Source: Treponema brennaborense DSM 12168 (lineage in GTDB: Bacteria > Spirochaetota > Spirochaetia > Treponematales > Treponemataceae). From it: a DNA stretch of 64,000 nt. Made by a program: the position numbers and the translations under genes. The notes below the pieces were generated by a model. The model worked only from the letters and a program-made list of their open reading frames with translations, made no database searches and was not told the origin of the DNA. The stretch is taken from the NCBI RefSeq assembly GCF_000212415.1, contig NC_015500.1, positions 2,852,001 to 2,916,000 of the forward strand, written 5' to 3'. This document shows positions 19,350 to 28,132 of this stretch, piece after piece; position 1 is the first letter of the stretch; the number at the start of each line of letters is the position of its first letter.

Positions 19350-19929
19350 ACATGAAAAGCGAAAGCGCGAGATTCTTGATAAGTCGCTCGACATTTTTAT
19401 GGAAGAAGGATACGAGGACGTTACGTTCCAGAAAATAGCGGATCGCTGCGGGATCACGCGCACGACGCTGTATATTTATTTCAAAAACAAGCGCGAAATT
19501 TTTTTGTGGAGCATCAAACAGCTGACCGGTGAAATTGAAACGTCTTTGCTGCTCATCGTGCGCGACGCCGATATTCCTATCAAACAGCGGCTTTCCACCG
19601 TACTGAACACGATTTTGGATAAATGCGCGGAAAACCGGCGGCTTTTTACGGTTACGCTGTCGTATCTGCTGCAGCTCAAAAAATCGGGGAAAGATCCGGG
19701 AGTGCGCGTGCGGCGGCGGATTCTGCGACTGCGGCATCTGCTTTCGACGATCGTGATCGAAGGCATCAATTCCGGCGATTTCAAGGAAATGAACGTGCGC
19801 GACGCGAACGAAATGCTGTACGGGATTATCGAGTCGGCCATTTTCAGGCTGGCGGTGCTCGACCAGCAGAACGTGGACGAGCTGCGCGGTGCGTTCGATT
19901 TGGCGATTCAGGGGATTTCGGCACGATAG
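19333..19929 (+). CDS. TetR/AcrR-family transcriptional regulator
   Basis: A 198-residue regulator. The N-terminal DNA-binding domain (residues about 8-55) shows the TetR helix-turn-helix, with FQKIADRCGITRTTLYIYFKNKREIFLW. The remaining helical part is the ligand-binding and dimerisation domain; no ligand can be inferred. The start overlaps the end of the RNA methyltransferase gene in another frame, so the two are translated together. No efflux pump or obvious target gene is adjacent; the neighbouring HAD gene is convergent. Confidence 0.88.
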   Translation: MAIVVEHEKRKREILDKSLDIFMEEGYEDVTFQKIADRCGITRTTLYIYFKNKREIFLWSIKQLTGEIETSLLLIVRDADIPIKQRLSTVLNTILDKCAENRRLFTVTLSYLLQLKKSGKDPGVRVRRRILRLRHLLSTIVIEGINSGDFKEMNVRDANEMLYGIIESAIFRLAVLDQQNVDELRGAFDLAIQGISAR

Positions 19930-20223
19930 CGGAGACGGATTTGAAACGCCAAGACGCCGATTCGCACGGTGAGGGCGAACTGAAGCCGGAAAGTAATCGC
20001 GCACGGGTAACGGTGCACGGGTAACGGCGCGGGTGCAGCCTCACCGGCGGGTCCGGCGGCGGGCAAGGGCGCACAGTAACGGAAAAGGGACAGACGATAC
20101 CGAGCGATGAAGCATTGCCCGAGCGACGGAACGCAGGCGGTTTAGGGTTAACTCCGGGCGGATGCGTTCCGTTATGGTACGGTTCCGAAGCGATTCTTTC
20201 TTTTTGGAAAATCGCACCCGTTT
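19930..20223. other. Gene-free spacer between convergent genes, GC-rich
   Basis: No coding frame of convincing quality. It contains short direct repeats of GCACGGGTAACGG around 20000-20026. The GC-rich backbone composition gives way to the more AT-rich HAD gene near its right end. Confidence 0.5.
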
Positions 20224-21384
20224 TTAATCTGCAATACGAGATTTCAGAGTGTACGCTTTATCCGATAAAGGCGTCATTTTTTCCAAAATGGATTTATAGA
20301 AGTTTTTCACATCCGAATCTGTAAGGATTGCATACACTTGACTGTTTTCGACAGCTATATCTACAAGCCAGTCCAGTTCGCCCGCACTCCACTCGTTATA
20401 TCCACGTAATGCATCAACTATGACATGTGTTTTGGCAAAACTGTTGCTATTTTCCAACGCAATGATCAGATCCCTTTTCGCTTTTTGTTCGGCATTCGTC
20501 GATTCGTCGTTTTTGATGAATTCCGTTTTGTCCTTATAATGTATGGACTCCAAAACTTCATTATACGCCGTTCTGTCGATTATGGCTTTTATCAGTTTAT
20601 CCAGTTCACTGTTTTCCGTATAATCGGCAGGCGCGAAATATTTTATTCTGTTGTCATGCATCATTTTAAACACTTTGGATTTGTTGTTCGTTTCGGAATT
20701 ATAAACACCGATCGAATGACCCTGATTGGAATTGATGAGCTTCATGCACGGGATATCAGTATCACTGTCCCCGATGTAAATCATATTACGAAAAGGAACC
20801 CGTATCTTTTCAGGTTCAAAATAATCATTGACACCGGAGTCGTTCACATCCAGTACACCTTTTTCGATTCTGAACAGAAATTGCGTCTTGCTTGTATAAT
20901 TAATGACCTGAGCAGGCCAAAGAGCAACGCCATCTTCATCATAGTAAAAAGAACTTGCATATATTTTTTCGAATTTATCGGCAACGCGAGTACCTTCTAT
21001 CATTTCTTTTAACCCGGATGAGATGATGTAATGTTCAATTATTACCCCTTTCGCTTCTCCGTACTCTTTTATTCGGTCAAACCAGTTTTCAACACCGGGA
21101 AACAGCATTACTTGCGCCCCATATTCTTTCAACACTTTCTTGTTAAAAACCAAGTTGCCGCGCACTTTTTTCATCATCGTATACATATATGCAAGGTTTT
21201 GATCCATTTCGTTAGCATCCGCCAATCCGTTCGATTCCGTCCAGAATGAAGTTACGTCGCACCCGACGGATTGAATAAAACCTTGCGCCTGCATATCATT
21301 CGGCGACAGCGTTTTATCAAAATCATAACAAATTGCTACAACAGGTTTTGTTTCTTTAGACTTTCTGATATATTCCGTGTTCAC
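20224..21384 (-). CDS. HAD-superfamily phosphatase
   Basis: A 386-residue protein. Residues about 17-250 form a HAD hydrolase: CYDFDKTLSPND holds the nucleophile Asp and acid/base Asp (motif I), IISSGLKEMIEG is motif II, and YIGDSDTDIPCMKL is motif IV with the Mg-binding aspartates. A helical C-terminal extension of about 100 residues follows (for example KTHVIVDALRGYNEWSAGELDWL), whose role I do not recognise. The substrate is unknown. It is more AT-rich than the genes to its left and lies just outside island 1, so it may be part of an older acquisition. It appears monocistronic. Confidence 0.78.
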   Translation of the reverse strand: MNTEYIRKSKETKPVVAICYDFDKTLSPNDMQAQGFIQSVGCDVTSFWTESNGLADANEMDQNLAYMYTMMKKVRGNLVFNKKVLKEYGAQVMLFPGVENWFDRIKEYGEAKGVIIEHYIISSGLKEMIEGTRVADKFEKIYASSFYYDEDGVALWPAQVINYTSKTQFLFRIEKGVLDVNDSGVNDYFEPEKIRVPFRNMIYIGDSDTDIPCMKLINSNQGHSIGVYNSETNNKSKVFKMMHDNRIKYFAPADYTENSELDKLIKAIIDRTAYNEVLESIHYKDKTEFIKNDESTNAEQKAKRDLIIALENSNSFAKTHVIVDALRGYNEWSAGELDWLVDIAVENSQVYAILTDSDVKNFYKSILEKMTPLSDKAYTLKSRIAD

Positions 21385-21470
21385 CTTCGGTAACTCCTGT
21401 GCGCTGCAAGTTTGGTTATCAAATCGTAGTATTTATATATAAGAGTGTTTTATGATATTATAACACGATT

Positions 21471-21498
21471 CAAGTAAAATACAGCTATATTTTACTTG
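21471..21498. terminator. Perfect hairpin upstream of the HAD gene
   Basis: CAAGTAAAATA and TATTTTACTTG form an 11-base stem with a six-base loop. It is AT-rich and has no clear T-run, so it may be a weak bidirectional terminator or a regulatory site rather than a strong terminator. Confidence 0.4.
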
Positions 21499-21565
21499 CA
21501 GTCTCTCATACAAGGGCAAAGTTTGGAAGGTTTTTTTCCGTCAGTTCAACGCCCAGAAACCGTGA

Positions 21566-21706
21566 GCTTATGGAACAGTTGTGTTCAGGTATGGAACGCA
21601 TTTTAAAGGCGTTTTGTATCTAAAAGATGACCCTCACGAAAACGATTTGGACAAAACTAATGGAATCCGATTGCTGCAATTGAGAGACTTTCCGTTATCA
21701 TATTAA
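21566..21706 (+). pseudogene. Remnant of an unidentified gene (46 codons)
   Basis: From 21566 to the TAA at 21704 there is a coherent peptide without a start codon, containing VVFRYGTHFKGVLYLKDD and ending RLLQLRDFPLSY. A TGA lies directly before it. The composition looks protein-like rather than random, so I read it as the 3' remnant of a gene destroyed near the edge of island 1. The family is not recognised. Confidence 0.3.
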
Positions 21707-21819
21707 AAAAAATAAAGCCAGAACATGAATTACCTTTTATTATAAATTAAAGGAATTTCACGCCAAGCTTTACCTCTATTGAAATCAGACTATCTTAGTT
21801 CTCTAAAAAACTAACTTTT

Positions 21820-21861
21820 TAGCAGGGACAGGACTTGAACCTGTGACCTCCGGGTTATGAG
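21820..21861 (-). repeat. Displaced 3' half of tRNA-fMet (island 1 distal attachment site)
   Basis: Read on the minus strand this is the 3' part of an initiator tRNA, from the anticodon loop to the acceptor end. Fifteen bases (21847-21861, CCTCCGGGTTATGAG on the plus strand) are identical to 42752-42766 inside the intact tRNA-fMet gene. The T-arm differs but is still self-complementary (ACAGG/CCTGT here, GTTGG/CCAAC in the intact gene). This is the pattern left when an element inserts into a tRNA gene and supplies its own 3' half. Confidence 0.8.
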
Positions 21862-22261
21862 GGGACTTAGGGGAGTTCTTTCCTGCTTCAAATTACTTTA
21901 GATTGTCTTATTATTCCTATATTTTACACTATTTTCCGCTATTTGCAATCAAAAAAGCTCAGATTTTCTCAGAAAAAAGCATTTTTTACTTAATATTTTT
22001 CCTCAATAGCAGAGGGCGGAACTGTAGTATCTTTCCGTTCAAAATTCTGATTTTTGGGGAAGAATTTTTTCAGAATAGTGAAACTAACGATGATTATTTT
22101 TAACAAAAATGTCCGTCGGGTTTTTGTCCGAAAAACCTAACGGCCGTTGCTCAAATTTGCAGATAATTTAAGTAAAATTGTAGTTATTCTCCATATTTTA
22201 AGCTATTAAACAATTCCTTCATGAATTCTATTAAACTTTGTTGATAATATATATACGAAGT
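21862..22261. other. Gene-free left end of island 1
   Basis: AT-rich, with no credible reading frame. It contains the probable terminator of hamB described separately and otherwise nothing I recognise. Confidence 0.5.
22100..22143 (-). terminator. Probable terminator of the hsd-ham operon
   Basis: On the minus strand CCGTTAGGTTTTT pairs imperfectly with AAAAACCCGACGG around a short loop. The T-rich run ACATTTTTGTTA follows. It lies about 120 bases past the hamB stop codon. Confidence 0.5.
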
Positions 22262-25200
22262 TTAATTATTTTCTTTATGAATTAAGACACAATAATGATT
22301 GTAAAAATATGATGGATAAGTTTGTAATAAAAGAGAAATTTCTGCATCTTTTAATACTAATTTATGAAATAGTTCTGAACGGTTATCAGGGTTTCCTAAA
22401 ATACTATTTATTTTTTGACAAATTGTTCGATCACAAAAACCTTCTTCATAGAGTAATATGGCACCAGTTTCTGGTAATCCATATTTTATAATTTTTTGAA
22501 AATTATGTAATTTAGTACAGATTTCCTTGTATTCGTCTTCTTCTAAATAAAGTGATAATAATTCAGTAATACAGTTAATTAAAATAGGTACATCATATCC
22601 AAACCCATTTTCAAAAATATTAATGACATGTTCTATTGTAAGTGTATCACGTTTATTAACTTTTAGTTTTGGAAGATACGAGAATATTTCGAAATATGGT
22701 TTGCCTTCAATCCATAATAACAAAGCATTTAGCAGGCTTGCTTTATCTTCATAAAATTGGAAATATGAGTTTTTATTGGCTCCTATTATTAAAGGCCAAA
22801 TTGATGTGATAAAATCCGTAATGGAAGATGTTTGAATTAATGAATTATGATTATCTGATAACCAAGATGAAATTATTTTTGATTCATCAATTCCAGATAA
22901 AGATTTTGCAAAAATTGGTAAAGTAGATATATCTTCAATTTGGGAAAGAATTTTTGCTTTGATAAGTGAAAACAATCGGATAATTACTTCCTTAGTTTCA
23001 TCATCTGCCAATGAATATGCCAAAGTATTCTTTGCAACTAATTCTACATTAGTATCTGATAAATCATCTCCAAGAACCATTAAAAAATTTTCAATTGATT
23101 TAATTAAATGTAATTTTTCATTCATCTGTGAAACTAAATCATTAACAGAAATATTTTTTAAATCGAAGTGTTTTATAAGTTGAGAAGCAATATCTTGATA
23201 TTCCTCTGGAGCAGATTCATAATATTGATTAACAAAAGAGTCAACATTAGTTGAATGAAGAATGCTTGTCCCATATCGATTTTTATATTGAAGGATATCC
23301 AAAATTTTACTTAAACAATCTTCAGATTGATTTGGATCTAATAATTTAGTTGTTTTTTTCCATTGCTTATCTTTATATGGAATATCACGGTATTTATATA
23401 TGTCTGGATCAGTAAAAATAATACAGCCTTCTGTTAGTTTACCTGCACGACCAACTCTTCCAATTAAATTGTTGAAGTCTCGAACACTTATTTCTCCGCC
23501 AACTTGGTATGTATTATTAACAAACATATATCTTATGGGAAGATTAACTCCTTGTGCTAAAGTTGATGTACAAACTACAAATTTAATTAGACTTTTTCTC
23601 ATTCCAAACTCAATTGCCGCTCTAATACCTTTAGGAATATCTGCATGATGTGGAAAAATACCTTTTGTACATGATTTTGTAATTAATGATTCAGAACCTA
23701 AATTTTCATTGCATAAAGAACCAATTTTATTAATTTCATCTAGATTCCCTAATGAAGATATATTGAATTCTTCTGGAGATAAATCCATAGCAGAAATTGT
23801 ATCTCTCATAATTTTAGTTACTGATTTTTTTTGGCCACAAAAAACAGCAACACTTCCTTCCGTAACCATCTTAAAAGCCATATATAAACTAATATTTGTA
23901 GGCGAAATATTTCGTAATAATGGATTTTGAGTACTATGTAAAGCAGGAAGAACTCTAGGAACAAAGTATTTTTCTTTTAGTGTTACAGAATCAATAAATC
24001 TAATAGAAGGACTCATTGAGAAATCGATAAAACCAATATTCTTTTTTGTTGGAACATAACTGTTTGTAATTGTTATGGAATCAGGCATTAACCAACTTGC
24101 TATTTCGGATGCATTATGAATTACTGCTGAAATTAATACTTTTTGTGAAGATTCTGGTAAAAGAACTTTTAATTCAGTTATCAAAAGCTCATATGTTATA
24201 CCTCTTGAGCCATTATCAAATTGATGTCCTTCGTCAAAAATTATTAAACCAATAGTATTTGCAATTGACTTGTCCAAAGATAATAAATAATACAGTTTTT
24301 CAGGAGTAACAACTAAAATATGCTTTTTACTATCAGAAAAAAACAATGATTGTTCAGAATTTTCAAATGCGTCATTAAGTTGATTTATATCTATCAGTTT
24401 ATCATTAGAAAAAGAATAACGTAGTTCATCTGTTATTTCGGAACATAAAGCTTTGAAAGGTGCTACTATAACAGCTATTGAAGCTCTTTCTGAATAGAAA
24501 CCAGATCTAATTATTATTTCAATCGATTTTGTTTTTCCAGAACTAGTGGGCATTTGAACAACAGCAGATTTACCCTGAAACACACCATTTTCCCCTAATA
24601 ATTTTTGAGATGGCCATAATTCTTTTATAAATAATCCATTGTTTATTATTGGTAACCAAACAGAACTTTGAAGATTTGAGTAAAGAGGTAGAAGTTTTAA
24701 ACAAGAATTTTTAATTTTTTCAATGATAATTGAAGTAATCAGTTCACTAAAAAATAACTCTCTTGAATTACCGTCAATATATGCATTTTTTCTGAATGAA
24801 TTTGCTATATTAATACATAATTCTTCTTCTGTAGATTTATTAAAATAACGGTGAAAATAAAAAGAAAGAATAAGAACATGACTATTATATATACCACAAT
24901 CCCAATCAGGAATGTTTTGATAATCATTTTTTAATAGCCAATATAGAAAACGGTCGAGGTTTGAACAGTTAAATTCATACTCGTAATTTTCGTGTATCTT
25001 ATTTATAAGAACTTGAGAACTTCCTGGTAGATCACAAAGATAATATGCTGCCGCCCCGACCAAAAGTTCATAAATTGGATTTTTATCTAAATTTGAATTT
25101 GCATATGATTCCAAAAATTCGGCTGAGTATAATAAGTCTGATTGAAGTTCTTTTTTCTGAGGGTTCTCATAATCTGTATTAATTAATCTTGCATAATCTC

Positions 25201-25348
25201 CTAATAATCCAATAGAAATAGAAAAAAGCTTTTCAGGTTTCTGGGATGTTCTTAATTGCCTATCATCTTCAGGAACATGGAATTCTATCATTTTTGCAAT
25301 AGATTGAGAAATACTAAGTAAGTTTTTTGAATTTGTCTTAGGCTTCAT
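22262..25348 (-). CDS. hamB: Hachiman antiphage system helicase HamB
   Basis: A 1028-residue superfamily 2 DNA helicase. The Walker A loop TSSGKTKS is near residue 268, a DEGH box (FDEGHQFDNG) near 371, the motif STLAQGVNLP near 595 and motif VI GRVGRAGK near 631. A long helical C-terminal region follows. This Ski2-like layout, with a gene overlapping a DUF1837 protein, is that of HamB in Hachiman. In known systems HamB surveys DNA and restrains the HamA nuclease until phage replication or damage disturbs it, after which cellular DNA is degraded. The start codon overlaps the hamA stop by 11 bases. The identification rests on synteny plus motifs. Confidence 0.88.
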   Translation of the reverse strand: MKPKTNSKNLLSISQSIAKMIEFHVPEDDRQLRTSQKPEKLFSISIGLLGDYARLINTDYENPQKKELQSDLLYSAEFLESYANSNLDKNPIYELLVGAAAYYLCDLPGSSQVLINKIHENYEYEFNCSNLDRFLYWLLKNDYQNIPDWDCGIYNSHVLILSFYFHRYFNKSTEEELCINIANSFRKNAYIDGNSRELFFSELITSIIIEKIKNSCLKLLPLYSNLQSSVWLPIINNGLFIKELWPSQKLLGENGVFQGKSAVVQMPTSSGKTKSIEIIIRSGFYSERASIAVIVAPFKALCSEITDELRYSFSNDKLIDINQLNDAFENSEQSLFFSDSKKHILVVTPEKLYYLLSLDKSIANTIGLIIFDEGHQFDNGSRGITYELLITELKVLLPESSQKVLISAVIHNASEIASWLMPDSITITNSYVPTKKNIGFIDFSMSPSIRFIDSVTLKEKYFVPRVLPALHSTQNPLLRNISPTNISLYMAFKMVTEGSVAVFCGQKKSVTKIMRDTISAMDLSPEEFNISSLGNLDEINKIGSLCNENLGSESLITKSCTKGIFPHHADIPKGIRAAIEFGMRKSLIKFVVCTSTLAQGVNLPIRYMFVNNTYQVGGEISVRDFNNLIGRVGRAGKLTEGCIIFTDPDIYKYRDIPYKDKQWKKTTKLLDPNQSEDCLSKILDILQYKNRYGTSILHSTNVDSFVNQYYESAPEEYQDIASQLIKHFDLKNISVNDLVSQMNEKLHLIKSIENFLMVLGDDLSDTNVELVAKNTLAYSLADDETKEVIIRLFSLIKAKILSQIEDISTLPIFAKSLSGIDESKIISSWLSDNHNSLIQTSSITDFITSIWPLIIGANKNSYFQFYEDKASLLNALLLWIEGKPYFEIFSYLPKLKVNKRDTLTIEHVINIFENGFGYDVPILINCITELLSLYLEEDEYKEICTKLHNFQKIIKYGLPETGAILLYEEGFCDRTICQKINSILGNPDNRSELFHKLVLKDAEISLLLQTYPSYFYNHYCVLIHKENN

Positions 25349-26144
25349 CTGCAGCTCTCTTATATAAACTATTAATTAAAGTCTTCATTTCTTTTACACT
25401 TATCACTATTAATCTTAGAATATCATTGTTAGAATGTTCGGTACAATCTACTGAAATAATCCTGGTTGGTAGAAAAATATTTTCATCAAAAAGAGCGGCT
25501 GCACCATATTCTTGTATATAAGGAATATCTGCTGGATCTTGAAAACGTTCTATTTTATTTGCTTCATTAAATTGTTTTAAATCAATAAACCTTTGTTTTA
25601 TTGCATTTAAGGATTCGGCTTTTCGTTTTTCATCTTTTTGTGAACCGTTTACTGCATCTTGAAGACGGTCATAATTGCCCTTAGTCTCACTATAACCTGC
25701 TTTTACTTCAAAAATGCATAGCTCATCATCTGCAGAAAAAGAATTAGTAGAAGCGAACTTAAATCCAAGAACATCACTTCCTTTGGAAGATTCATTTTGA
25801 ATATCTTTTCTATTATAACGAGTTCTAGGAATCCAGTAATTTTCTAAGAATTCAAGAAAATCTGAAATTAAAATTTCACCAAAATCTCCTGACCTAATTG
25901 ATGGCCCCGGTGCATTAGATGGATCAGGAAATTTAATTTGATTTAAATAATCTTTTCTAGATTGATTCTTTGGTTTTAGTAAATCAATTTCAGCATCATC
26001 ACAATATTGATTTCTAAAATGAGTAGCCCATTCAGACATAATGGCATCATTATTTAGATCACAATTTAAAGAATAAATTTCAATTGTTTTTCCATCGACA
26101 GACAATAATGATGTTTCTTTTTTTAACCAATTAAAATAATTCAT
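25338..26144 (-). CDS. hamA: Hachiman antiphage system nuclease HamA (DUF1837)
   Basis: A 268-residue protein of the DUF1837 type. The nuclease core of the PD-(D/E)xK fold is readable: SGDFGEIL (Glu90), KGSDVLGFK (Asp124) and CIFEVKAGY (Glu146 and Lys148). These are the residues expected to bind metal and cut DNA. HamA is the effector of Hachiman and forms a complex with HamB. It lies 47 bases after hsdS and overlaps hamB, so type I restriction-modification and Hachiman appear to be expressed as one five-gene unit. All active-site positions are intact, so the system is probably functional. Confidence 0.9.
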   Translation of the reverse strand: MNYFNWLKKETSLLSVDGKTIEIYSLNCDLNNDAIMSEWATHFRNQYCDDAEIDLLKPKNQSRKDYLNQIKFPDPSNAPGPSIRSGDFGEILISDFLEFLENYWIPRTRYNRKDIQNESSKGSDVLGFKFASTNSFSADDELCIFEVKAGYSETKGNYDRLQDAVNGSQKDEKRKAESLNAIKQRFIDLKQFNEANKIERFQDPADIPYIQEYGAAALFDENIFLPTRIISVDCTEHSNNDILRLIVISVKEMKTLINSLYKRAADEA

Positions 26145-26191
26145 TTTTTAATCTCAGTTTTATTAAAATCAAATATTGATTTTTCAATATA

Positions 26192-28132
26192 TTAACTCAA
26201 TAATTTATTTCCATTATCTTTCAACCACTGTTTAGCATCCTTATACCATGGGCAGTATTCTGCAACAATGGCCCAGAATTTAGTGCTGTGGTTTAATTCC
26301 TTGCGGTGGGCGAGTTCATGAATAATTACATAGTCTCGAACATTTTCCGGCATCTTCATTAAAAGATAATTGAAACTTAAATTGCCTGTTTTTGTACAAC
26401 TGCCCCAGCGGGTTTTCTGGTGGCGGATTGTGATGCGGTTATAGGTTACACCCATAAGACTAGCGTATTTTGTTACAATAGCAGGAAGATCTTCTTTTGC
26501 TTTTGCTGTAAGTTCTGTGATTTCTGGACTTACAGATTTTGAACCTGTTGATTTTTGTGTTCCTAGAAGTGAACTTATAAATGCTAATGCTTCTTCCTGT
26601 TTGGGACGACCAGCTTTTTTCTTTGTGCCATAAACTGCCATGCTGTCGATTATTGGAAGAATTGTATTGAGTTTTTCTACAATTCGTTGCTGTTCTTCGA
26701 TTGGTGGAAGAGGAAATGGAGTATCAACAATCTTTGTTCTTGAAATATTTGGTTGTGCTCCACCTGCTGATTGTTTTACAAAATCTGGCTTATTTGCTTT
26801 TAAGAAATAAAATAGATAGTAATTATATATTCCCCCAAATGGAGTACAGGCACAACATGCTTGATTTGTAGTTAAATCAAAACCTGCAATTGCTACTTTA
26901 CCAATAGTTGCTCCATACATTGCAATAAGAACGTCATTCATTTTGTTCATTCGTAATGAACATTTTTCGAACGCCATTTCAGTTATATATTCCTCGGCGC
27001 TTGTTATGATGCTATCATTCAATTCTCCTGTTTTTATCCAAGGAATAGTTCCATTTTTATAATATTCTGACTTTCCTCTATCAGGTGTTGCCCCAGCTCC
27101 CCAGTCACCAATTAAACCAAGCTTTGTCCATCTCCAGTTTTCTGGAATATCAAAAGGTATTTCATCTTCTGTAATTTCTGCGAGTGCACGACTAGACGCA
27201 CCTGCTTTGGTCGTGTCCTTTCTAATTTTCCCTTCTTTAATGAGTTTTGCTTTTTCTTCAGCAATCTTTTTAAGGAGTTCATCTACACTGGAATCAGTTT
27301 CCAGCTGTCTTGTCAGCTTTCCCTGCATTGCTGCCTGAAGAACAGATTTTTTCATTTCTTCAGGGAATTTTTGGCAAAGCGCAATCAATTCGTCTTCTTC
27401 TTTGCTGTATTCATCAATAAGAGGAAGTATATGATTTAGTTTTTCTACGATGCGTTGTTGTTCTTCGATTGGCGGTAAAGGAAGAATTATTCTTGAATAA
27501 TGTGCATATCCAAAATTAGGTTGCATTCCAGCTAATTGTTCTTTTAACTGTTCTTTAAATAATGGACTTTGACAAAGATAATATAGGAAATTATTATCAG
27601 CTAAATCACCGAAAAATCTTAATCGTAGAGTAGATGTATTCAACATCACAGTATCTTCTTTATCATAAATTGCGACCTTTCCCCAACTGCCACCTGAACA
27701 AGCTGTAAGGATATCTCCTTTTTTTGGAGTTAAATGCAAGTATTTCTTTTTGTATTCTTCTGTTGAAACAAATAGTTGCTTTTTATTTAAATCAATTGAA
27801 CCTTGAAGAATATTTGTAACGGATAAAAGTTGTGTACCTTCTTTTGTATATTGAAACTTTCGAATTCCAGCGCCTTCTTGTATAATTGAAACATCAGAAA
27901 GTTTCATTAATTTCCAACTGTTTGGAAGTTCATATGGATAATCTTCATCTGAATAATATGGTTCTGTTTCTTTTTTATTATAGAATAATCCTTCTGAAAC
28001 GTATTCTTGTTTCTTCGTCTTTAATTCATTAAGCAAATCAGATGCACTTGAATCCGTTACTTTTTGTTCACTTAATTTACCTTGAAAAGCTGCTTGTAAA
28101 ATCGCTTTTTTTAAATCTTCTGCAAGTTTCAT
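26192..28132 (-). CDS. hsdS: Type I restriction specificity subunit HsdS fused to a YgjP/DUF45-like zinc peptidase
   Basis: A 646-residue fusion. The first 500 residues are a two-TRD HsdS. Each TRD is followed by the conserved PLPPIEEQQRIVEKL helix (near residues 215 and 485), and the spacer AILQAAFQGKL/SVLQAAMQGKL occurs before each TRD. HsdS recognises the bipartite DNA site for HsdM and HsdR. The last 120 residues are a separate domain with RHQKTRWGSCTKTGNLSFNY and the zinc motif HELAH near residue 604, typical of YgjP/DUF45 metallopeptidases. These are often encoded next to type I systems; here a linker rich in Lys/Pro/Ala joins them. The ATG overlaps the hsdM stop (TAATG). The peptidase role is unknown. 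Confidence 0.88.
   Translation of the reverse strand: MKLAEDLKKAILQAAFQGKLSEQKVTDSSASDLLNELKTKKQEYVSEGLFYNKKETEPYYSDEDYPYELPNSWKLMKLSDVSIIQEGAGIRKFQYTKEGTQLLSVTNILQGSIDLNKKQLFVSTEEYKKKYLHLTPKKGDILTACSGGSWGKVAIYDKEDTVMLNTSTLRLRFFGDLADNNFLYYLCQSPLFKEQLKEQLAGMQPNFGYAHYSRIILPLPPIEEQQRIVEKLNHILPLIDEYSKEEDELIALCQKFPEEMKKSVLQAAMQGKLTRQLETDSSVDELLKKIAEEKAKLIKEGKIRKDTTKAGASSRALAEITEDEIPFDIPENWRWTKLGLIGDWGAGATPDRGKSEYYKNGTIPWIKTGELNDSIITSAEEYITEMAFEKCSLRMNKMNDVLIAMYGATIGKVAIAGFDLTTNQACCACTPFGGIYNYYLFYFLKANKPDFVKQSAGGAQPNISRTKIVDTPFPLPPIEEQQRIVEKLNTILPIIDSMAVYGTKKKAGRPKQEEALAFISSLLGTQKSTGSKSVSPEITELTAKAKEDLPAIVTKYASLMGVTYNRITIRHQKTRWGSCTKTGNLSFNYLLMKMPENVRDYVIIHELAHRKELNHSTKFWAIVAEYCPWYKDAKQWLKDNGNKLLS

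Noticed and set aside
22100-22143. An integron attC site
   Set aside because: GTTAGGT matches the core-site consensus, but the second core is poor, the hairpin is short and no integron integrase is present. A terminator explains it better.
26192-28132. An HsdS inversion system in island 1
   Set aside because: The two TRDs of HsdS are followed by similar helices, but these are direct, not inverted. There is no second hsdS and no recombinase beside it.
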